This document shows positions 25,667 through 28,690 of a stretch of 28,690 nt of DNA, in pieces. The notes below the pieces were generated by a model. The model was not told the DNA's origin. It ran no database searches and worked only from the letters and a program-made list of their open reading frames with translations. Source of the stretch: Enterobacteriaceae bacterium UBA3516. Lineage in GTDB: Bacteria > Pseudomonadota > Gammaproteobacteria > Enterobacterales > Enterobacteriaceae. A program made the position numbers and the translations under genes. The DNA lies in contig DFPL01000106.1 in assembly GCA_002377245.1 (NCBI GenBank), positions 532 through 29,221 of the forward strand, in the 5' to 3' direction. The stretch's first letter is position 1. Every line of letters begins with the position of its first letter.

Positions 25667-26809
25667 ATGGGCAAGAATATATACGTTACCAGTCCGCTTA
25701 TGCCGCCACTGGAAGAGTTTGTGCCTTATTTAGAGAAAATATGGCAAAACAAAAACTTAACAAATGGCGGCAGTTTCCATCAACAGCTGGAAGCTGAGCT
25801 TGCGCGCTATCTCGGTGTGAAGCACGTTTGCCTGTTTGCCAACGGAACACTGGCTCTCTTAACAGCACTGCAGGCGCTGCGAGTGACGGGCGAAGTCATT
25901 ACGACGCCTTACTCTTTTGTGGCGACGTCTCATACCTTGTTATGGAACGGGCTGACGCCTGTTTTTGCCGACATTGATCCCCATACGTTTAACATCAACC
26001 CCGATCGCGTCGAAGAACTGATTACCCCTAATACCACCGCGATTATGCCGGTCCACTGCTACGGTATCCCTTGTGATGTAGACCGAATACAGAAAATCGC
26101 GGACATCTATGGCCTCAAGGTGATTTACGACGCGGCACACGCCTTTGGGGTGAAAAAAGAGGGGACCAGCATCCTCAACCACGGCGACCTTTCCGTGCTG
26201 AGCTTCCACGCCACGAAAGTCTTTAATACCTTCGAAGGCGGGGCCATCATTTGCCACAATGAGCGCACTAAGCAACGCATTGATTACCTGAAAAACTTTG
26301 GTTTTGCCGGGGAAACAACCGTCGTTGCGGCGGGTATTAACGGCAAGATGAACGAAGTGCAGGCGGCGTTTGGTTTGTTGCAACTGCAACACATTGCGGG
26401 CGCTTTTGATAAACGTGTGGCGCTGGATGCCCGTTACCGCGAATTATTGCAAGGCGTGGCCGGGGTCAGCGTGCTGGATGTCCCTGATGACATTGACTGG
26501 AATCATGCCTATTTCCCGGTGCGCATTGGCCCTGATTATCCGTTAAGCCGTGATGCTATTTACGAATTGCTCAAGCAAAACGGGATCATGTCGCGCCGCT
26601 ATTTCTACCCGTTAATTAGCAGTTTCCCGATGTATCGCGGATTACCCAGTGCGGCGAAAGGGTTGTTGCCTCAGGCAAATCTTGTCGCTGATGAGATTCT
26701 ATGTTTGCCCATTTATCCCGATCTGGAATTTGAAGAACAGCAAAAGATTGTCGACATCATCCAGTCGCCGCTAACGGTTCAACCGCCGTTGTTTGAAAAA
26801 GTATCCTGA
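25667..26809 (+). CDS. DegT/DnrJ/EryC1-family sugar aminotransferase, VioA-like
   Basis: PLP-dependent aminotransferase acting on a nucleotide-linked 4-keto-6-deoxy sugar. I start at ATG 25667 (380 residues, MGKNIYVTSPLMPPLEEF), where family similarity begins and AGGG lies just upstream. An ATG at 25571 would add 32 residues unlike the family. The PLP lysine is in SFHATK (Lys184), and the cofactor-binding Asp and ring-stacking residue are in YDAAHA (Asp155, His158). GINGKMNEVQAAFGLLQL and the C-terminal CLPIYPDL are also typical. By memory it most resembles VioA-type enzymes that make dTDP-4-amino-4,6-dideoxyglucose (viosamine), but the exact product cannot be proven from sequence. No rmlA/rmlB-type sugar genes are in the window. 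Divergent from the minus-strand glycosyltransferase; ends at a terminator. Confidence 0.9.
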   Translation: MGKNIYVTSPLMPPLEEFVPYLEKIWQNKNLTNGGSFHQQLEAELARYLGVKHVCLFANGTLALLTALQALRVTGEVITTPYSFVATSHTLLWNGLTPVFADIDPHTFNINPDRVEELITPNTTAIMPVHCYGIPCDVDRIQKIADIYGLKVIYDAAHAFGVKKEGTSILNHGDLSVLSFHATKVFNTFEGGAIICHNERTKQRIDYLKNFGFAGETTVVAAGINGKMNEVQAAFGLLQLQHIAGAFDKRVALDARYRELLQGVAGVSVLDVPDDIDWNHAYFPVRIGPDYPLSRDAIYELLKQNGIMSRRYFYPLISSFPMYRGLPSAAKGLLPQANLVADEILCLPIYPDLEFEEQQKIVDIIQSPLTVQPPLFEKVS

Positions 26810-26842
26810 TACACCCTGCTGTAAATAAGCATTTGATTGTTG

Positions 26843-26872
26843 AAAAAAAGCCATAAATGTATGGCTTTTTTT
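26843..26872 (+). terminator. Terminator after the VioA-like aminotransferase gene
   Basis: A-run (26843-26849), GCCAT (26850-26854), six-base loop, ATGGC (26861-26865), T-run (26866-26872). The symmetric A and T tracts extend the stem and could allow action on both strands. It isolates the upstream gene from the wbqC operon. Confidence 0.85.
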
Positions 26873-26875
26873 CCA

Positions 26876-26905
26876 TTGACTTAAGCCCGGTTATGACACT
26901 ATGGG
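26876..26905 (+). promoter_or_regulatory. Candidate sigma-70 promoter of the wbqC operon
   Basis: TTGACT (26876-26881) with TATGGG (26900-26905) at an 18-base spacing; TATAAA at 26908-26913 is an alternative -10. It is just downstream of the terminator and about 70 bases before the ops element, a sensible order because ops must be transcribed. Box quality is only moderate. Confidence 0.4.
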
Positions 26906-26946
26906 CTTATAAATACAGTCCTTTTCCCCGAACTTCAGCAAATTTT

Positions 26947-26984
26947 TAGCGCATTGGTTGCTGTAAGCCACGGGCGGTAGCCTG
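26947..26984 (+). promoter_or_regulatory. JUMPstart sequence with RfaH-recruiting ops element
   Basis: Bases 26973-26984 read GGCGGTAGCCTG, a full match to the ops consensus GGCGGTAGNNTG. The upstream part (26956-26972; GGTTGCTG then TAAGCCACG) aligns with the 39-base JUMPstart element with a one-base gap and few mismatches. In E. coli, ops in the non-template strand pauses RNA polymerase and recruits RfaH, which prevents early termination in long, AT-rich polysaccharide operons. It lies 111 bases before the wbqC-family gene, in the correct strand and position. RfaH dependence here is inferred from the match. Confidence 0.88.
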
Positions 26985-27095
26985 TGTTTTCATACCTGTT
27001 GCGCCAGGTTCCCAGGGATCGTATCTGCGGCAGTGCCTGCTGCCTGTTCAGATTGTCTTTCTCGCATAATGCCGTATAAAGCAAGCTGGTGTTAA

Positions 27096-27812
27096 ATGAA
27101 AATAGCAATAATGCAGCCTTATTTCTTCCCCTATATTGGCTATCTGAGTTTAATTAAACAGACGGATAGAATGATATTGCTGGACGAGGTCCAGTTTATA
27201 CGTCATGGGTGGATTGAAAGAAACAGAATTTTAAAGCCAGAAAGTGGCTGGCAGTATATTTCGGTTCCACTCATTAAAAAAAGCTATACCACAACGATAA
27301 AAGATACTGAAATTAATAACAGTAGCGACTGGAAGACGAAATTAGTCAGACAGGTTGAGCACTATAAAAAACGAGCGCCGTTTTACAGAAAGACATTAGC
27401 CGTACTGGAAGACGCGTTGAACATTGAGACGCAGAGCATTACCGAGTTGAATATGCATGTTCTGGGCTCTGTATGTGCCTATCTTGGTATTCAGGCCAAT
27501 ATTTCAATTTTTTCACATTTAAATATGCAGATAGAGCCCCCCTCAGCGCCAGATGAATGGGCGCTCAATATTTGCAAGAATATTGAGGGTGTCTCTGAGT
27601 ACTGGAATCCTATTGGAGGGATGGAATTCTTTGATAAAAGCAAATATCTCTCCGCCAATATTAATTTAGTTTTTCAAAAAAATCATCTCCCAGCCTATCG
27701 CCAACTTAAACCGAATGCGGAATTTGAAGCGGGTCTGTCTATCATCGATGTGATGATGTTTAACTCTCCTGAAGATATTAATGTGATGCTGGATAACTAT
27801 GAGTGCTTATAG
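27096..27812 (+). CDS. WbqC-family protein
   Basis: A 238-residue soluble protein of the WbqC-like family, recognised from its conserved start (MKIAIMQPYFFPYIGYLSLI), the DEVQFIRHGWIERNRI block and the C-terminal MEFFDKSKY and LSIIDVMMFNS segments. WbqC-type genes are common in O-antigen and other surface-sugar clusters. Their biochemical role is not established, so I give no reaction. The gene is the first after the JUMPstart/ops leader. Its last 14 bases overlap the next gene, which points to coupled translation. The ribosome binding site is weak. Base composition is clearly more AT-rich than in the flagellar genes, a sign of separate acquisition. Confidence 0.85.
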   Translation: MKIAIMQPYFFPYIGYLSLIKQTDRMILLDEVQFIRHGWIERNRILKPESGWQYISVPLIKKSYTTTIKDTEINNSSDWKTKLVRQVEHYKKRAPFYRKTLAVLEDALNIETQSITELNMHVLGSVCAYLGIQANISIFSHLNMQIEPPSAPDEWALNICKNIEGVSEYWNPIGGMEFFDKSKYLSANINLVFQKNHLPAYRQLKPNAEFEAGLSIIDVMMFNSPEDINVMLDNYECL

Positions 27813-28690
27813 AGAGTTTGGCGGATTTCTTGAAATGGAAACCGGTCGTGGCAATCTTTATCATGATAATGCCACCTGTCTTAATTCTGCCCGTAACGCC
27901 TTAAAATATATTATTCGTTTGCACGGCATTAAAAGATTGAGGGTGGCGGACTTTACCTGTCCGGTCATTTGGCAAGCAATAAAAGAAGAAAATTGTGAAA
28001 TTATCTTTTATGCTGTGAATAAAAAAATGGAACCCGTCCTACAGGGGATTCAAAGTGATGAGTATATTCTCTGTAATAACTATTTCGGCGTTCAGTCTCA
28101 GCTTGTTGAAACCCTTGCAGCCCAATACCCCAACCTGATTGTCGACAATGCCCAGGCTTTCTTTTCTCCTCACCATGCGAAAGCGACAATATATAGTCCC
28201 CGGAAATTTTTCGGATTACCAGATGGTGGCATGGCGATCACCCGTGGAAAATTGGATGAACAATTTGTCCAGGATCATTCCTGGCAAAGATGCACGCATC
28301 TACTAAAACGCCACGATCTGGGGGCCAACGCCGCCTATGCCGATTTTTGCGAGGCGGATAATCAGCTGAATGCGCCAGAAATCAGGCTCATGTCAAACCT
28401 GACGAAAAATTTCATGTCGGGTATTGATTATGCTTATGTGAAAGAACGTCGCCGTGAAAATTTCGCTTTACTGCATCACACCCTTTCGCCAATAAACAGA
28501 CTGGATATCACGCTTACCGACGACGATGTTCCAATGGTTTATCCGTTACTTATTGAACAGGAAGGGATTAAAGCAAAACTTATCGCTAAAAAAGTGTACG
28601 TAGCAACCTACTGGCCACATCTGGAGGAAGTTTGTGCGAAAGAGAGTGATGCATTATATCTCAAACATAACCTGATTCCCTTGCCTCTGG
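27799..28690 (+). CDS. DegT/DnrJ/EryC1-like PLP-dependent aminotransferase, cut by window end
   Basis: An open frame starting at ATG 27799, inside the end of the WbqC-family gene, and running 297 codons to the window edge without a stop. IVDNAQAFF (Asp116, Gln119) and YSPRKFFGLPDGG (Lys136) align with the cofactor-binding YDAAHA and SFHATK segments of the VioA-like enzyme. Lys136 is thus the candidate PLP lysine. The late VATYWPHLEE and LIPLPL segments resemble the C-terminal end of the fold, so little is probably missing. The distance from the start to Asp116 is about 40 residues shorter than in the VioA-like enzyme, suggesting a compact or divergent subgroup. The substrate is unknown. AT-rich like its operon partner. 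Confidence 0.8.
   Translation, partial: MSAYREFGGFLEMETGRGNLYHDNATCLNSARNALKYIIRLHGIKRLRVADFTCPVIWQAIKEENCEIIFYAVNKKMEPVLQGIQSDEYILCNNYFGVQSQLVETLAAQYPNLIVDNAQAFFSPHHAKATIYSPRKFFGLPDGGMAITRGKLDEQFVQDHSWQRCTHLLKRHDLGANAAYADFCEADNQLNAPEIRLMSNLTKNFMSGIDYAYVKERRRENFALLHHTLSPINRLDITLTDDDVPMVYPLLIEQEGIKAKLIAKKVYVATYWPHLEEVCAKESDALYLKHNLIPLPL

Overview
The window comes from a motile member of the Enterobacteriaceae. Gene content and order (fliN-M-L-K-J-I-H-G-F / fliE / yedF-yedE / yedD / amyA / fliT-S-D / fliC) match the flagellar region IIIb neighbourhood of E. coli and Salmonella. The proteins are close to E. coli versions but clearly diverged. Three short flagellin genes and the glycosyltransferase block suggest an Enterobacter / Lelliottia / Leclercia-like genus; this is an inference and the species cannot be fixed from the sequence alone.

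Layout. (1) 1-8059, minus strand: the first bases of fliN, then fliM and fliL (head of the fliLMNOPQR operon), then fliK, J, I, H, G and F (the fliFGHIJK operon). Many genes are joined by ATGA, TAATG or longer overlaps. (2) 8287-8607, plus strand: fliE, divergent from fliF and closed by a strong terminator. (3) 8653-12237: the conserved non-flagellar insert, with yedE-yedF (membrane transporter and TusA-like sulfur carrier), the lipoprotein gene yedD, and the cytoplasmic alpha-amylase gene amyA. (4) 12336-14538, minus strand: fliD-fliS-fliT (filament cap and export chaperones) behind a sigma-28 promoter. (5) 14779-17899, plus strand: three tandem fliC genes of 305, 301 and 302 codons, each with its own sigma-28 promoter and terminator. 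(6) 18104-25404: two very large, convergent, multidomain glycosyltransferases (1217 and 1186 residues) separated by a REP element and a terminator. (7) 25667-28690, plus strand: a VioA-like sugar aminotransferase, a terminator, then a JUMPstart/ops leader preceding an AT-rich operon that starts with a WbqC-family gene and a second aminotransferase-like gene cut by the window end.

How the parts fit. Regions 1, 2 and 4 build the basal body, C-ring, export apparatus, hook-length ruler, filament cap and chaperones, and region 5 supplies the filament subunit. Regions 6 and 7 lie directly downstream of fliC, where many Enterobacteriaceae carry flagellin modification islands. Two giant glycosyltransferases plus a VioA-like aminotransferase recall the Pseudomonas syringae flagellin-glycosylation system (Fgt1/Fgt2 plus the viosamine genes), so a flagellin glycosylation island is the best reading. 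It is an inference. The most distinctive point is that the last operon starts with an RfaH-recruiting ops element, normally seen at O-antigen, capsule, LPS-core and toxin/pilus operons. This implies that the glycan-building part may be controlled separately from the flagellar sigma-28 regulon.
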